A model generated the notes under the pieces. That model had not been told where the DNA came from and ran no database searches. It saw nothing but the letters and a program-made list of their open reading frames with translations. From Natrinema sp. SYSU A 869 (GTDB lineage Archaea; Halobacteriota; Halobacteria; Halobacteriales; Natrialbaceae): a stretch of DNA of 64,000 nucleotides. The DNA lies in NCBI RefSeq assembly GCF_019879105.1, contig NZ_CP082249.1, positions 2,976,001 through 3,040,000 of the forward strand. Reading direction: 5' to 3'. Of the stretch, positions 9,526 to 19,004 are shown piece after piece; the first letter of the stretch is position 1; each line of letters starts with the position of its first letter. A program made the translations under genes and the position numbers.

Positions 9526-9654
9526 AAATCTGCTCTGACAACTATTTACTTACTACCGTTCTATATAGATGTGGAGAGATACGTACCGCTCGAGAGCGTT
9601 CCGATCGTCTCACCAGCTGGGAACGCAGCGAACGGGGTCGACCTGGGCCACCGA

Positions 9655-10242
9655 TTACATCGCTCGAGTCGCTCGAGTCGCCCGATGGGAGAACGGGCCG
9701 ACCCTAACGTAGCGCCGACGGCGACGCGGTTCGAAGCCGTGGCGTTCGAACAGTAAACGCGACGGTGCGTTATCGACGGCGACGAGCGCGGTCGCCTGCT
9801 GTGCGCTCCGTTCGCGCGCCCGTCGACAGGCCTCGGCGACCATCGCCGTCGCGATACCGCGGTTTCGGTGTTCCGGATCGACGAAGACGCGTCTGATGTA
9901 GGCACCGTCGAACGCGAGCGTCCGCTCGAGGGGATCGATCTCGTGGGCGGTATCCACTGAGAGAAAGAGATATCCTCGTGCTCGCCCGTCCTCGAGCGCG
10001 GCGACGATGCGCTCGTCGGGACCGAGTTCGGCCACTGGCGCGTCGAGTGATGCGACCTGTGCTGGCTCACAGGCTTCGATCGCGTATGATCGCTTGCCGT
10101 CCGGCGCGAGCGCGTCGAACTCGCTCTCGTCGAGCGCCGCGACGTACTCGTCCATCACCGTCGCTGTGATCCCTGCCTGTGCGAGTGCGTCGTAGGCGGC
10201 ACGGCCGTACCGATTGCGCGTCAGCCGCCACAGTCGTGGCAT
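9655..10242 (-). CDS. GNAT-family N-acetyltransferase
   Basis: 195 residues. The GNAT acetyl-CoA-binding motif A is clear: RRVFVDPEHRNRGIA, with Arg126-x-x-Gly129-x-Ala131, followed by the helix AMVAEACRRARE. Motif B follows as VAVDNAPSRLLFERHGFE. The N-terminal 80 residues are less conserved. The acceptor (protein, antibiotic or small amine) cannot be inferred. Single gene, flanked by intergenic spacers on both sides. Confidence 0.88.
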   Translation of the reverse strand: MPRLWRLTRNRYGRAAYDALAQAGITATVMDEYVAALDESEFDALAPDGKRSYAIEACEPAQVASLDAPVAELGPDERIVAALEDGRARGYLFLSVDTAHEIDPLERTLAFDGAYIRRVFVDPEHRNRGIATAMVAEACRRARERSAQQATALVAVDNAPSRLLFERHGFEPRRRRRYVRVGPFSHRATRATRAM

Positions 10243-10348
10243 CGGTCATCGGATTTCGCCGCCGATCGAATAAAGGGTCGGGTCGACGGACCCCCTCTAC
10301 TCGAGCGGGCACGGCGTGCGAGTCGGAATCGGTCGCGCTCGTCGTTCC

Positions 10349-11146
10349 TTACTGGGTCGTTACCGCTGTCTCTCCGGTACACGCGAGAATCAACTGCGTC
10401 GCCTCCTCGGGGGCGTCCCAGTGGGGGTAGTGACCGCACCCTTCGAACCAGTACAATCGTGCGTCGGGAAACCGCTTCAGCGCGCGTTTCGCCTGCCGCG
10501 GGAGGGTGACCCGATCCTTGCGGCCCCAGCCGATCACGACCGGGCCCGGGGTGGAGTCCGTCCCCTCCTGACCGGGTCCGAATGCCAATCGACGCAGGAG
10601 TTCGTCGAAGGACGGCGAGTCCGCGAAAGTCCGCATCTCCTCGAGTGCGACGTCGGCGGGCAGCTCCCAGGGGCGTGCCGAGAGCTGAGCCAGCAACAGC
10701 GTGCGACCCACGGCGCTATCCATGAGCCGCCCCATCACGGGCTGGAGCAGGCGAACGAGACGGATCGACGGGGCGAGGGTCGCGTAGAAGAAGTACCGCT
10801 CCCATCCCTTCCAGAACCCACCGGGATCGAGCGCAACGGTCGCGCCGACCTCGCCCCGGCGCGCCAGTTCGAGCACGAGCCGCCCGCCCATCGAGTTCCC
10901 GACCACGTCGACGCCCTCGAGATCATTCCGCTCCAGAAACGAACCGACGGCGTCGGCGAGGGTGTCGACGGATGTCTCGCCGGACAACGGCGGCGTTCCA
11001 CCGTGACCGGGAAGATCGATGGCGATCACCTCGCGCTCGGCGGCGAGTAATTCGAGTACTGGCCGCCACGTCCGCCAGCTTCCACCCAGTCCGTGGACGA
11101 GGAGTAACGGCTCGCCCGTCCCCCGGCGTACGTGATTCAGTTCCAT
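10349..11146 (-). CDS. Alpha/beta-fold hydrolase
   Basis: 265 residues of classic alpha/beta hydrolase: oxyanion-hole segment LLVHGLGGSW (about 16-24), GHGG, nucleophile elbow VVGNSMGG with Ser85, acid region IGWGRKDRVT and catalytic His in FEGCGHYPHWDAPEE. An esterase, lipase or haloperoxidase-like role is possible. The open frame reaches 11281, but the ATG at 11146 gives the usual short N-terminus of the family, and the additional 45 residues look non-coding (Arg-rich). Monocistronic by spacing. Confidence 0.9.
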   Translation of the reverse strand: MELNHVRRGTGEPLLLVHGLGGSWRTWRPVLELLAAEREVIAIDLPGHGGTPPLSGETSVDTLADAVGSFLERNDLEGVDVVGNSMGGRLVLELARRGEVGATVALDPGGFWKGWERYFFYATLAPSIRLVRLLQPVMGRLMDSAVGRTLLLAQLSARPWELPADVALEEMRTFADSPSFDELLRRLAFGPGQEGTDSTPGPVVIGWGRKDRVTLPRQAKRALKRFPDARLYWFEGCGHYPHWDAPEEATQLILACTGETAVTTQ

Positions 11147-11511
11147 GCTCCGTAAACGACCTCGGACGGTGTAGGGCCTCTGCATCGATAGTGACACGTT
11201 CCTCGCCGTTCGGGGCCAATTCCCGTGTACGGACGCGGAACGCCCGCAGCCGACGCGGTTCAATTCTCGCCTCCGAGACACGGCACGACCCCGCTATGGT
11301 GATGACCACGCGAATAGAGACCGTTCTGTCGGATATCGAGGTCCCGGTTTCGGACACCGTCCGTCCGGGTCTCGACGGGACTATTCCGGTGATCGATATC
11401 GAGTCTCGAGAGTGCACCACGGCGGCTAGATCTTCTGTTTTCGGTCGGTAAAAATATCTATAACGACGTATGGGTTTTTACCGACTCAAGCGCTACCCTG
11501 GGTCGCGATTT
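11147..11511. other. Intergenic region between divergent genes
   Basis: About 365 bases between the alpha/beta hydrolase (minus) and the Tat beta-propeller (plus). The only clear signal is an AT-rich TATA-like tract, TAAAAATATCTATAA (about 11449-11463), which probably serves the plus-strand gene. An ATG at 11470 in the frame of that gene could be a leaderless start. The open frames crossing this interval are Arg/Ser-rich and look like shadows. Confidence 0.4.
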
Positions 11512-12666
11512 ATGCCCGACCAGACGAGACGCGACGTCCTTCGACTCGCAACTGCATCGACGGCTGCCAGCGTTCTCACGCTCGGCTCGGTGGCCGCACA
11601 ATCGAACGAAAGCGAATGGGAGCAGGTCGAATCACCGACCGGAAAGTCACTCAACGATGCCGTCGATACCGCCGCGGGGCCGTTCGCGGCCGGTGCCGAC
11701 GGGAACGTCGTCGCCCGACGGGAGAGCGGCTGGGAGACGGTCGTGGGCTACGGTCCGCAGGCGCGGAGTCGTCGGCTGACCGGAATCGACGCCACCGACG
11801 ACGGGACAGCGGTCTGGTTCGTCGGTGGGAGCGGCGTCATCGGTGAGTACAACGTCGAGACGCAGACGCTGACGAACTACTCTTCGCCGGGCGGAAAGAC
11901 GAGCACGTGGGAGGACTGCGCCGTACAGGGGACCGCCGGCGAGAACGAGCGCCTCTACTTCGTCAACGGATCCGGCGAACTCCTCGTCGGCGTCCGGCAG
12001 GACAGCGGCGCGATCCAGTACGACGAGGTGACCGAACCCGGCGGCGGCTCGACGATTCCTGGCATCGACTTCCACGCTCGAGAGGCGGGCCACGTCTGCA
12101 GTACGAGCCAGTTCGTCGCCGAGACGTTCGACGGCGGGAGTACCTGGGAGCAGATCGGTATCGATTTCGCGGGCGGTGCGTTCTTCGATATCGCCAGCCA
12201 GGGCGAACGAGACGTGAACGTCGCCGCCGGGTCCGGGATCGTCTACCGCTACGACGGCTTTCGCTGGACGCCCCATGTCGTCGACGACGGGCGACGGGCT
12301 ATCCGCGCTATCGACCGTAGCGGTGCCGACGGGATCGCTGCCGGTGACGGCGGCATGCTGTACGAGCGCCAGTCCGCGGGCCAGTGGACGCAGTACGAAA
12401 CCGCGCTCGAATCGAAACTGAACGGCGTGGCGAGCGGGTCGTCATACGACGTCGCAGTCGGCGACGGTGGGACGATTCTCGAGCGTCAGATCGGAGAATC
12501 TGACACCGGTACTGCGGACGGCGATAGTACCAACACCAGTGACGGAAACAGTTCGAACTCGACGACGATCACGGCCACGTCCGTCTCGGTGGACGCGCTC
12601 TCCGCCGAGTCACTCTCGGTCGAGAACTACGTTGACGGAGAGTGGGTACCGACGCCGGAACAGTAG
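11512..12666 (+). CDS. Tat-exported beta-propeller (Ycf48/HCF136-like) protein
   Basis: 384 residues from the ATG at 11512. The N-terminus is a Tat signal (QTRRDVLRLATAS, hydrophobic stretch, cleavage near VAAQ). The body is a series of repeats with the rhythm 'VAAGSGIVYRYDG', 'AAGDGGMLYER', 'AVGDGGTILER', typical of the BNR / photosystem-II-assembly-like beta-propellers that haloarchaea export. The C-terminus is a Ser/Thr/Asn/Asp-rich linker and a short 'ENYVDGEWVP' tail. Probably an extracellular binding or scaffold protein. An in-frame ATG at 11470 would add 14 residues and sits better relative to the TATA-like box, so the start is uncertain. Confidence 0.8.
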   Translation: MPDQTRRDVLRLATASTAASVLTLGSVAAQSNESEWEQVESPTGKSLNDAVDTAAGPFAAGADGNVVARRESGWETVVGYGPQARSRRLTGIDATDDGTAVWFVGGSGVIGEYNVETQTLTNYSSPGGKTSTWEDCAVQGTAGENERLYFVNGSGELLVGVRQDSGAIQYDEVTEPGGGSTIPGIDFHAREAGHVCSTSQFVAETFDGGSTWEQIGIDFAGGAFFDIASQGERDVNVAAGSGIVYRYDGFRWTPHVVDDGRRAIRAIDRSGADGIAAGDGGMLYERQSAGQWTQYETALESKLNGVASGSSYDVAVGDGGTILERQIGESDTGTADGDSTNTSDGNSSNSTTITATSVSVDALSAESLSVENYVDGEWVPTPEQ

Positions 12667-12699
12667 GATCGTCGCGAGCGGCGGCGAACTTCGATCGAC

Positions 12700-14358
12700 T
12701 CACTCGAGCGTATACCAGTCGAACCGCTCGACCGCGTAGCGATAGGAGATGACCGGCGCGATCAGGCCGGCGATCAGGACGATCCATGCTCCGACGGTAA
12801 TCGTGCGGGCGGAGATCGAGAGCTCGGAAAGCGGCGTCACTGCCGCGGCCGACGCAATCAGGCCGGCGATCAGGTCTGGTGCCTCGAGGGAGAGCACGAC
12901 GGCGGCGACCGTCGGGAGCACGATTGCGAGCGTATAAACGACGAAGGCGGTCTTGCTCGGCATCACCGCCTCGCGGTTGTTAGTCACGCTGACGCTGCCG
13001 AAGCGGGGAAACGCCGAGCCGATCCCGGCTGCCAGTGCCGGCGTGGCGACCGCACCGACCGCGGTTCCGGCGACGAGCGCTGCGGTCTGCTCCAGCGAGA
13101 GCGGACTGACGAAACCAGTGACGAGCGAGATACCGAGTGCGAATGGGATGCTGATGAGCACACCGGCGATTATTCGGCCCCGAATCGCCTGCTGACCGGT
13201 GAGAGTCGACGGTACGACGGCGGGCAGCGCCGGCCCGAGATCACCAAGCGGGTTGAGCGTGAACAGCACGCCGGCCGCCCAGACGACGTACAGGGAAAAC
13301 AACACGGCCATGAACGATGGTATCGTCCCCAGCTCGATGATCTGCCGGACGAACCCGAGCGCGCCCAGCAGCGGGTAGCCGACGTACACCAGTCGAATGG
13401 GTGCCCGTTTCGTTCGACGGATCGCGGTCACCGTCACTGTTCGGACCGGCCGCGAGAGCGTCCCCGAGAGGAGTCCGGCGAGCCGATCAGACGACGTCGT
13501 CTCGTCGACTTCCTCGTCTTCGGTCCGTGCCGGATCCGCGAACCAGTGGCGCTCTGCGGAGGGAATCGCGGCCGCGATCGCGAGTCCGACGACGAGGAGC
13601 GAGCCGCCGATCGCAGCCCCGATTCCGGTCGCGGACGAATCGATACCGGGGATTCCGACCACCAGCAGGTGACCGGGCCACCCGAGGGGGCTGGCCTGTA
13701 ACGCGGTGAATAGCGTTCCCATGACCGCATTGAATCCGCCGGTCGCGACCGCGCCGAAGTAGACGGCCCAGAACGCGGCGAACAACAGCGTTCGATATCG
13801 GGCGATCGGCTCGTAGACGGTGACAAGGTGTCGGATCCAGACGCCGATGGTGAACCCGACTGGGACGGCGGTACACAGGACTAGGCCGATCAGCAGTGGC
13901 GCGACGATCACTGGAAGCACCGTTCCCGCACCGTAGGCAAACGCGGTCGCGGAGAGTACCGTCGGCGGTACCAGCCAGATCGCAAAGAGTGCGATCTCCG
14001 CAGCGACGACCCCGATGACGGCGTTCCGGACTGTGGTCGAGAGCAGGAGAAACGCCGGTTCGTCGACGTCGGCGACTTCCGTAACCGTTCGCATAATCGC
14101 CATGACGACAAGAAATAGCCATAGGACTGCCGTTCCACCGGTGACGAACTCGGTCACCGTCGCCGCGTCGGTCGCGGAGAGCGATCCGGTGGCGGCCTCC
14201 TCGCCGAGTGCCGGAAAGATGAGCAGTGCGACGGCCGTAACCGGACCGAGCGCAAACAACACGACCACCGCCATCATGAGCAGTTTCGTCCGATTGTCGG
14301 CGACCGCTCGAATCGTTCGTCGAACCTCTGTTCTGGCGATGGAGAGCGCAGGTGCCAT
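12700..14358 (-). CDS. ABC transporter permease, multi-pass
   Basis: 552 residues with about 12 hydrophobic segments and a charged acidic loop (about 285-305, RTEDEEVDETTSSDR). No catalytic motif and no recognised export-family signature. It is divergent from an ABC ATPase gene (start 14524, 165 bases away), which with the size and helix number points to the membrane subunit of an ABC-2-type exporter. Substrate unknown; Natrialbales genomes carry many such pairs annotated only as permeases. Pairing with the ATPase is inference from position. Confidence 0.75.
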   Translation of the reverse strand: MAPALSIARTEVRRTIRAVADNRTKLLMMAVVVLFALGPVTAVALLIFPALGEEAATGSLSATDAATVTEFVTGGTAVLWLFLVVMAIMRTVTEVADVDEPAFLLLSTTVRNAVIGVVAAEIALFAIWLVPPTVLSATAFAYGAGTVLPVIVAPLLIGLVLCTAVPVGFTIGVWIRHLVTVYEPIARYRTLLFAAFWAVYFGAVATGGFNAVMGTLFTALQASPLGWPGHLLVVGIPGIDSSATGIGAAIGGSLLVVGLAIAAAIPSAERHWFADPARTEDEEVDETTSSDRLAGLLSGTLSRPVRTVTVTAIRRTKRAPIRLVYVGYPLLGALGFVRQIIELGTIPSFMAVLFSLYVVWAAGVLFTLNPLGDLGPALPAVVPSTLTGQQAIRGRIIAGVLISIPFALGISLVTGFVSPLSLEQTAALVAGTAVGAVATPALAAGIGSAFPRFGSVSVTNNREAVMPSKTAFVVYTLAIVLPTVAAVVLSLEAPDLIAGLIASAAAVTPLSELSISARTITVGAWIVLIAGLIAPVISYRYAVERFDWYTLE

Positions 14359-14492
14359 CAGCGAGCACCTCGGTTCGGGTGCGGGGACCGGGAACGAACG
14401 GGTTGCATACCTGAAATCGCATCACGCTGCCAGTAAATTGTTTGGTTTTCTGTCATTCGGGTCGCGTCGACGCTACTGCGGGACGTGACACA

Positions 14493-14502
14493 CATTTAAT
14501 TA
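14493..14502 (+). promoter_or_regulatory. TATA box of the ABC ATPase gene
   Basis: CATTTAATTA lies 22-31 bases before the ATG at 14524, the spacing expected if transcription begins at or next to the start codon. No Shine-Dalgarno is present, so the gene is probably leaderless. The 165-base divergent region probably also holds the permease promoter. Confidence 0.5.
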
Positions 14503-14523
14503 TACCGCTGAGAAAGGAATCGT

Positions 14524-15306
14524 ATGAGCCCCGTCGCCGCCGCTGCTATCGAAACTGAGGGTCTGACGAAACGCTACGGCGAGACGACCGCCGTCTCCAA
14601 TCTGACGATGGCCGTCGAGCGTGGCACGGTCTACGGCTTCCTTGGCCCCAACGGCGCGGGGAAGACGACCACGATGCGGATGCTGACGACGCTGACGAAG
14701 CCGACCGACGGGACGGCTCGCGTCGCTGATTACCCGATTACGGACCGCGAGTCCGTCACCCCTCATATCGGCTATCTCCCCGAGGAGCCGCCCATCTACG
14801 ACGAACTCTCCGGTCGCGAACAACTCGAGTACGCCGCCGGCCTGCGGGATATGCCCGAGGACGCGGCCGGCGAGCGTATCGAATCGTTGCTCGAGCGTTT
14901 CGACCTGCTCGAGGACGCCGACAAACGGATCGAGGACTACTCGAAGGGGATGCGCCAGAAGGTCGGGGTCATCCAGGCGGTCCTCCACGAACCGGCGGTC
15001 GCCTTCCTCGACGAACCGACGAGCGGGCTCGATCCCCGCGCCGCTCGGACGATGCGGAACACGATCGCCGAACTCGCCGACCGGGAGATGACGATCTTCC
15101 TCTCGACGCATATCCTCCCCGTCGTCGACGAACTGGCCGACGAGATCGGCGTCCTCCATAACGGCGAACTCGTCGCCGAAGGCGACCCCGAGACGCTCAA
15201 GTCCCGCGCAGAGACCGGCGACGCCCGCAGCTTAGAGGATGCCTTCCTCGAGATCACCCGCGAACCCGGTGAGGACGGGCTGGCGAAAGAGCAGGCTGCG
15301 GAGTGA
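14524..15306 (+). CDS. ABC transporter ATP-binding protein (exporter type)
   Basis: 260 residues. Walker A GPNGAGKTT (41-49), Q-loop region YLPEEPPIYDELS, signature YSKGMRQKVG (a variant of LSGGQ typical of ABC-2/DrrA-like ATPases), Walker B AVAFLDEP, D-loop SGLDP and H-switch LSTHIL. A C-terminal acidic extension (EPGEDGLAKEQAAE) follows. It energises export through a separate membrane subunit, most probably the divergent permease ending at 12700. Confidence 0.92.
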   Translation: MSPVAAAAIETEGLTKRYGETTAVSNLTMAVERGTVYGFLGPNGAGKTTTMRMLTTLTKPTDGTARVADYPITDRESVTPHIGYLPEEPPIYDELSGREQLEYAAGLRDMPEDAAGERIESLLERFDLLEDADKRIEDYSKGMRQKVGVIQAVLHEPAVAFLDEPTSGLDPRAARTMRNTIAELADREMTIFLSTHILPVVDELADEIGVLHNGELVAEGDPETLKSRAETGDARSLEDAFLEITREPGEDGLAKEQAAE

Positions 15307-15489
15307 CGCGACCGTCGAGTCACCAGGAGCGCTCGAGTCGGTTCGACCGGCGGAACGGTCGGCGGACGAGACCGGTGATCGCAGCCTGATCGCTGAAACT
15401 GGATGAGATCGGTGGATGGGTGCGTAGCTACGTTATGTGCCCCTCAATCTCCACATGTTTTTAGTGGGATGGGATCGGACGTCCCATCG

Positions 15490-15497
15490 GGAGGTGA
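15490..15497 (+). promoter_or_regulatory. Strong Shine-Dalgarno site GGAGGTGA
   Basis: GGAGGTGA is perfectly complementary to the 3' end of haloarchaeal 16S rRNA (ends ...TCACCTCC). It is 6 bases before the ATG at 15504. Most genes in this window lack such a site, so it fixes this start (rather than the TTG at 15501) and implies a transcript with a leader. Confidence 0.8.
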
Positions 15498-15503
15498 GAA
15501 TTG

Positions 15504-15746
15504 ATGAGACGGAGAGACATCACTGGAATCGAGCCGGTTGCTCGACTCGCCGAGTACGCTTCGACGATTGACCGATACGATCTCTTGCTCGGACTGATCC
15601 CGACGGCCTTCGCGGTCGCTGGATTCGTCGGCCGCATCCTCGATCTCTCCAGTGAGGCGACGCTTCTCGGCGGTGTCGTCATCGCCATCATCGCCTTGCT
15701 CGACGGCCTGTTCTTCCGGCCCCCGACGAGACCTCACGGAACGTGA
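15504..15746 (+). CDS. Small membrane protein with strong RBS
   Basis: 80 residues. A short basic N-terminus (MRRRDITG), an amphipathic stretch, then two hydrophobic segments (about 29-48 and 55-70) and a Pro-rich C-terminus ending FRPPTRPHGT. Probably two-pass membrane protein. The perfect Shine-Dalgarno sequence 6 bases upstream strongly supports translation. No family recognised, and no operon partner (next plus-strand gene is 1.9 kb away). Confidence 0.7.
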   Translation: MRRRDITGIEPVARLAEYASTIDRYDLLLGLIPTAFAVAGFVGRILDLSSEATLLGGVVIAIIALLDGLFFRPPTRPHGT

Positions 15747-15865
15747 TTTCGCCCGGTAGCGGCGCTCAACGCTTGTGCCACAGTCGGAACGATATCGAAT
15801 TCGTCTCGATACCAGTCTAGTCTCTGCGTAGCCCCGTCTCGGAGCGACGCCAAACGGCTGGCGCA

Positions 15866-16822
15866 TCAGTGACTCTCAGTCCGACGAGCGGGACTGAACG
15901 CTTCGATAGTGATCGCGATCGCATCGTCGCCGGGGACATCGCGGACGCCGTAGACCGTCGGATACTCACCGGCCGCCGGATACATCGTCGGCTGGGGAAT
16001 CTCGTACCGATCGGTGCCGGTCACGGCCTCGAGGTGTCGCTTCGCTATCATCGGTTCGACGAACGTGAGTTCGCCACGCCCATCGCCGGTCGTATCGTAT
16101 GCACCCCAGATGAGCGTGGTCGTGAACTCGCCGCCGGCAATCTCCGGTGGTTCGGGGTCGATCAGATGCTCACCCATGTCCGTCACGACCGCGAAGTCAC
16201 CGTCGAGACTCGGTTCGGGAACGCGGACATATCCCTCGGGGAGCCGCGGTTCCGGGATGGTGTACGACGCTGCGTCCAGCCCTGCAATGGCATCTATCGT
16301 GGCCGCCTCGAGCATATGGAAGTGGACGTCGATGTGCGGAACGTCGTAGGTTCCAGCCGGCGGATGCCCCTCCGGGTTCCAGGTCAGGCCAAGGAAGGTA
16401 AACGGCGTCGCCGCCGTTTCGGGAAATGGAACGAAGAACTCCTGTGACCACGCGTGATGGATTTCGACGGCCGCGCCGTTCGGTCCGTATTTGTCGCCAG
16501 GATCGCCGCGTTCCGCCCGGGTTCGCAACTCTGCAGCTGACGGGAGGTCGGTGAGCGCATCGCGATCGAGCAAGACGCCGTGGGACGCCGGGTCGCCCGA
16601 CGGCGTGACCGTGGTAAACGTCCGCAGCTCGCCGTTTCCGAGCGTTATTGGCTCGCTCCATTCCGTGCGCTTTCGCGGTGGGAATTCTCGATCAATCATG
16701 CGCCCGGTGACGGTGCCGGTCGCTGTGAGCGTCGTTCCGACGCACGTCACGGCGCGGAGGAACGTCCTTCGATTACCGGTCCGTCGACCGCCCGGGAGTC
16801 GGCTTTGATTTGAGTCGACCAT
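15866..16822 (-). CDS. Tat-exported protein, possibly TTHB210/DUF5602-like
   Basis: 318 residues. The N-terminus carries a Tat motif (RRTFLRAVTCVG) and a hydrophobic segment, so the protein is exported. The mature part contains a histidine cluster (PHIDVHFHMLEA) typical of metal-binding secreted proteins, and a C-terminal segment (YPTVYGVRDVPGDDAIAIT). It reminds me of the TTHB210/DUF5602 group of secreted proteins, but that is from memory and uncertain. No enzyme motif recognised. The short hydrophobic stretch lacks a lipobox cysteine in the usual place, although one Cys (AVTCVG) lies within it. Confidence 0.75.
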   Translation of the reverse strand: MVDSNQSRLPGGRRTGNRRTFLRAVTCVGTTLTATGTVTGRMIDREFPPRKRTEWSEPITLGNGELRTFTTVTPSGDPASHGVLLDRDALTDLPSAAELRTRAERGDPGDKYGPNGAAVEIHHAWSQEFFVPFPETAATPFTFLGLTWNPEGHPPAGTYDVPHIDVHFHMLEAATIDAIAGLDAASYTIPEPRLPEGYVRVPEPSLDGDFAVVTDMGEHLIDPEPPEIAGGEFTTTLIWGAYDTTGDGRGELTFVEPMIAKRHLEAVTGTDRYEIPQPTMYPAAGEYPTVYGVRDVPGDDAIAITIEAFSPARRTESH

Positions 16823-16976
16823 AGCGTATGATAGCTGCCCTTCTGCTATCGATGAGATGTCACACTCCCAACAGCATATAGCACTCTGTGATAGCTTGTG
16901 AACGTAACAGAGCAGTATCTATCGGGGACTCGAGAACGGATCGGTGGCGGCGAACACAGTACGAACAGGGCTCGAG

Positions 16977-17348
16977 TCAGGGATCGAAGACACCGTGCCG
17001 GAGCCCTTCCTGAACGGGCGCGTGCTCGGCGTCGGTCGGCGGCGGACTGGTCGTGAGCAGGGCTTCAAGCCGTCCGTCATCGTCGGCCCGTATTCCCCGG
17101 TCGACATCGGCCTCGACGACAATCACGTCGTCGGTCCCGACGACGTGTTCGGTCTCTCCCTCCCGGACGACACCGGTTCCGGAGCGGACGCAGATTGCGA
17201 CGTCACTGCCGGGTGCGTGGACCGGGATGAACTGTCCCGGCTCGAAGTAGCTGAGTACGACCTTCATCCGGTCGCTCTGGAACACGGGTCGCGTGCTGAA
17301 TCGATCCTCGTCGTACGTCCGTTCGGTGTCGAAATCGGTTGCTGGCAT
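16977..17348 (-). CDS. Small cupin-domain protein
   Basis: 123 residues folding as a single cupin: VVLSYFEPGQFIPVHAPGSD (motif 1, one His) and VVGTDDVIVVEADVDRG (motif 2). Motif 1 is short of the usual histidines, so a metal-free or divergent cupin is possible. The ATG at 17348 is preferred to the upstream frame start (17435) because GGAGGAGATC lies just ahead of it, a Shine-Dalgarno-like stretch. Function unknown; small cupins often bind sugars or act as sensors. Confidence 0.78.
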   Translation of the reverse strand: MPATDFDTERTYDEDRFSTRPVFQSDRMKVVLSYFEPGQFIPVHAPGSDVAICVRSGTGVVREGETEHVVGTDDVIVVEADVDRGIRADDDGRLEALLTTSPPPTDAEHAPVQEGLRHGVFDP

Positions 17349-17621
17349 CAGTGATCTCCTCCGGCAGTCTCTCTCACGTGGCCGGGCCGGACCGATCGCT
17401 CTTCTCCCGAACGTGTTAGCGTCGTTGGCCCGCACTCGAGCGGACGGCTTCGATCATGCCGGTTGCAACCCTTCCCCTGGAGTGAGCCTCTGTGCACTCG
17501 AACGATTTCGTGGCTCTCGTCGCACGAGACGCGAATATATTTCTACATACTACTCGTTACATAAACATTCAATTCCCTAACAAGAATTATGGCGTTTCGA
17601 TCGGTAATCGGAGCCGGAGGC

Positions 17622-18713
17622 ATGACTAACGACACGAATCCTTCCACAATTCGACGGCGAACAGCGCTGAAATCTGGTGTGGCAGGACTCGGCGGCATCG
17701 TACTTGGCGCGGCAGGCGCCACGGGTTCCGTCCGGGCGGTATACGAGTCGTATCGGTTCCTCTGGGTGAACTCGTGGCTCGTCGACGGCATCGAGGGCGT
17801 CATGGGTTCATCGCTCGACGTCGCGGCGAAACCGCAGTATCAGGAGCGGACGGTCGAACTCGGCCAGCGGCTGGGTGCGGAGGGCTACGATGTCGTCGGG
17901 CTCTGTGAAATCTTCAATGACGAACAGGAGACGATCGAAACCGAGTACGTCGATGCTGCCGGGACCGGAACGGCGATTTCGGGCCCCGGACCGGACGGCG
18001 GCGAGAAGGGCTCGGGACTGCTGGATCTGGTCTCGGGCGTTTCCGTGACCGATCAGGCGACGGTCGAGTACGGCGCGGAACCGGACGATCATCTGACCTA
18101 CGTCGATGCACATGTCGGGAAAGGGGCACAGTACGTCGAACTGGACCTCGGACCCGGGAAGGTAGACCTGTTCACGACGCATCTGGTGACTGGATCACCT
18201 CTCCCGTGGGCCGATGGTGGCGACGAGGATATCCCGGCGCTGCGGAGCCAGCAACTCGACGAACTGGGCGAGTTCGTCGCCGAGCAGTCCAGTCCGGAGA
18301 ATGTGACCCTTGTCGCAGGTGATTTCAACATCGCGCCGGACGGCGAAGCGGCCGACGCCCTCGAGAGGTTCACGTCGACCGCCGGGCTGTCCGACACGTG
18401 GATCGACCACGGGAGCGGGCCGGGCGGAACGAATGACGACGCGATCGTTGACGGTTGCGCCTTCGATCCGACCGATGCACCGCCGGCGTACTGCCCCAGC
18501 GACGACGCGGGCGAGCGAATCGACTACGTCTTCCTCGAGGAACCCGCGTCCGACCACACGATGGAACTGAGCGTCGAAACGATCGAGCGCCGCGTGTTCT
18601 GGCGAGAACTCGCGCCGCCGACCCAGTTCTATGCCGACGACGATGGCGAGGTCCCGAACTACCTGACCGATCACGTTGGTCTGGAACTGTCGCTGACGGC
18701 GACGAGCACGTGA
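17622..18713 (+). CDS. Tat-exported endonuclease/exonuclease/phosphatase-family enzyme
   Basis: 363 residues from the ATG at 17622. A Tat signal (TIRRRTALKSG, then hydrophobic GVAGLGGIVLGAAGATG) predicts export. The mature part has the DNase I-like fold motifs: VVGLCEIFND (Glu), HLVTGSP, AGDFNIAP (Asp/Asn), ERIDYVFL and the catalytic His in TDHVGLELSL. Secreted members include nucleases and sphingomyelinase-type phosphodiesterases; which substrate applies cannot be told. An in-frame ATG at 17589 would lengthen the signal region by 11 residues. Confidence 0.87.
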   Translation: MTNDTNPSTIRRRTALKSGVAGLGGIVLGAAGATGSVRAVYESYRFLWVNSWLVDGIEGVMGSSLDVAAKPQYQERTVELGQRLGAEGYDVVGLCEIFNDEQETIETEYVDAAGTGTAISGPGPDGGEKGSGLLDLVSGVSVTDQATVEYGAEPDDHLTYVDAHVGKGAQYVELDLGPGKVDLFTTHLVTGSPLPWADGGDEDIPALRSQQLDELGEFVAEQSSPENVTLVAGDFNIAPDGEAADALERFTSTAGLSDTWIDHGSGPGGTNDDAIVDGCAFDPTDAPPAYCPSDDAGERIDYVFLEEPASDHTMELSVETIERRVFWRELAPPTQFYADDDGEVPNYLTDHVGLELSLTATST

Positions 18714-19004
18714 GACGCAGGTCGATCGGTGGTCGCCGTATTTTTCGACACCCGCGGTCTGACGAGCGCCGAGCACAACGCCGAACTCAGCCGTCATCTG
18801 TCTCCTCGCGCAGCCGCTGGACCGGGCGTTCGACCCGCGTCCGGGCGACCCGGTCGAAACCCGTCGACGGTGACGAGAGGACTCGTCCGCGAAGAAGATC
18901 CAGACGGACGAGGGATGGCCGTCGACCGGTCCCGTGGCCCACTCGAGACACGGCCCGAGAGCGGAGTCCGACACCCTAAAGCGGCCAGACTCTGTGGTTC
19001 GGAT

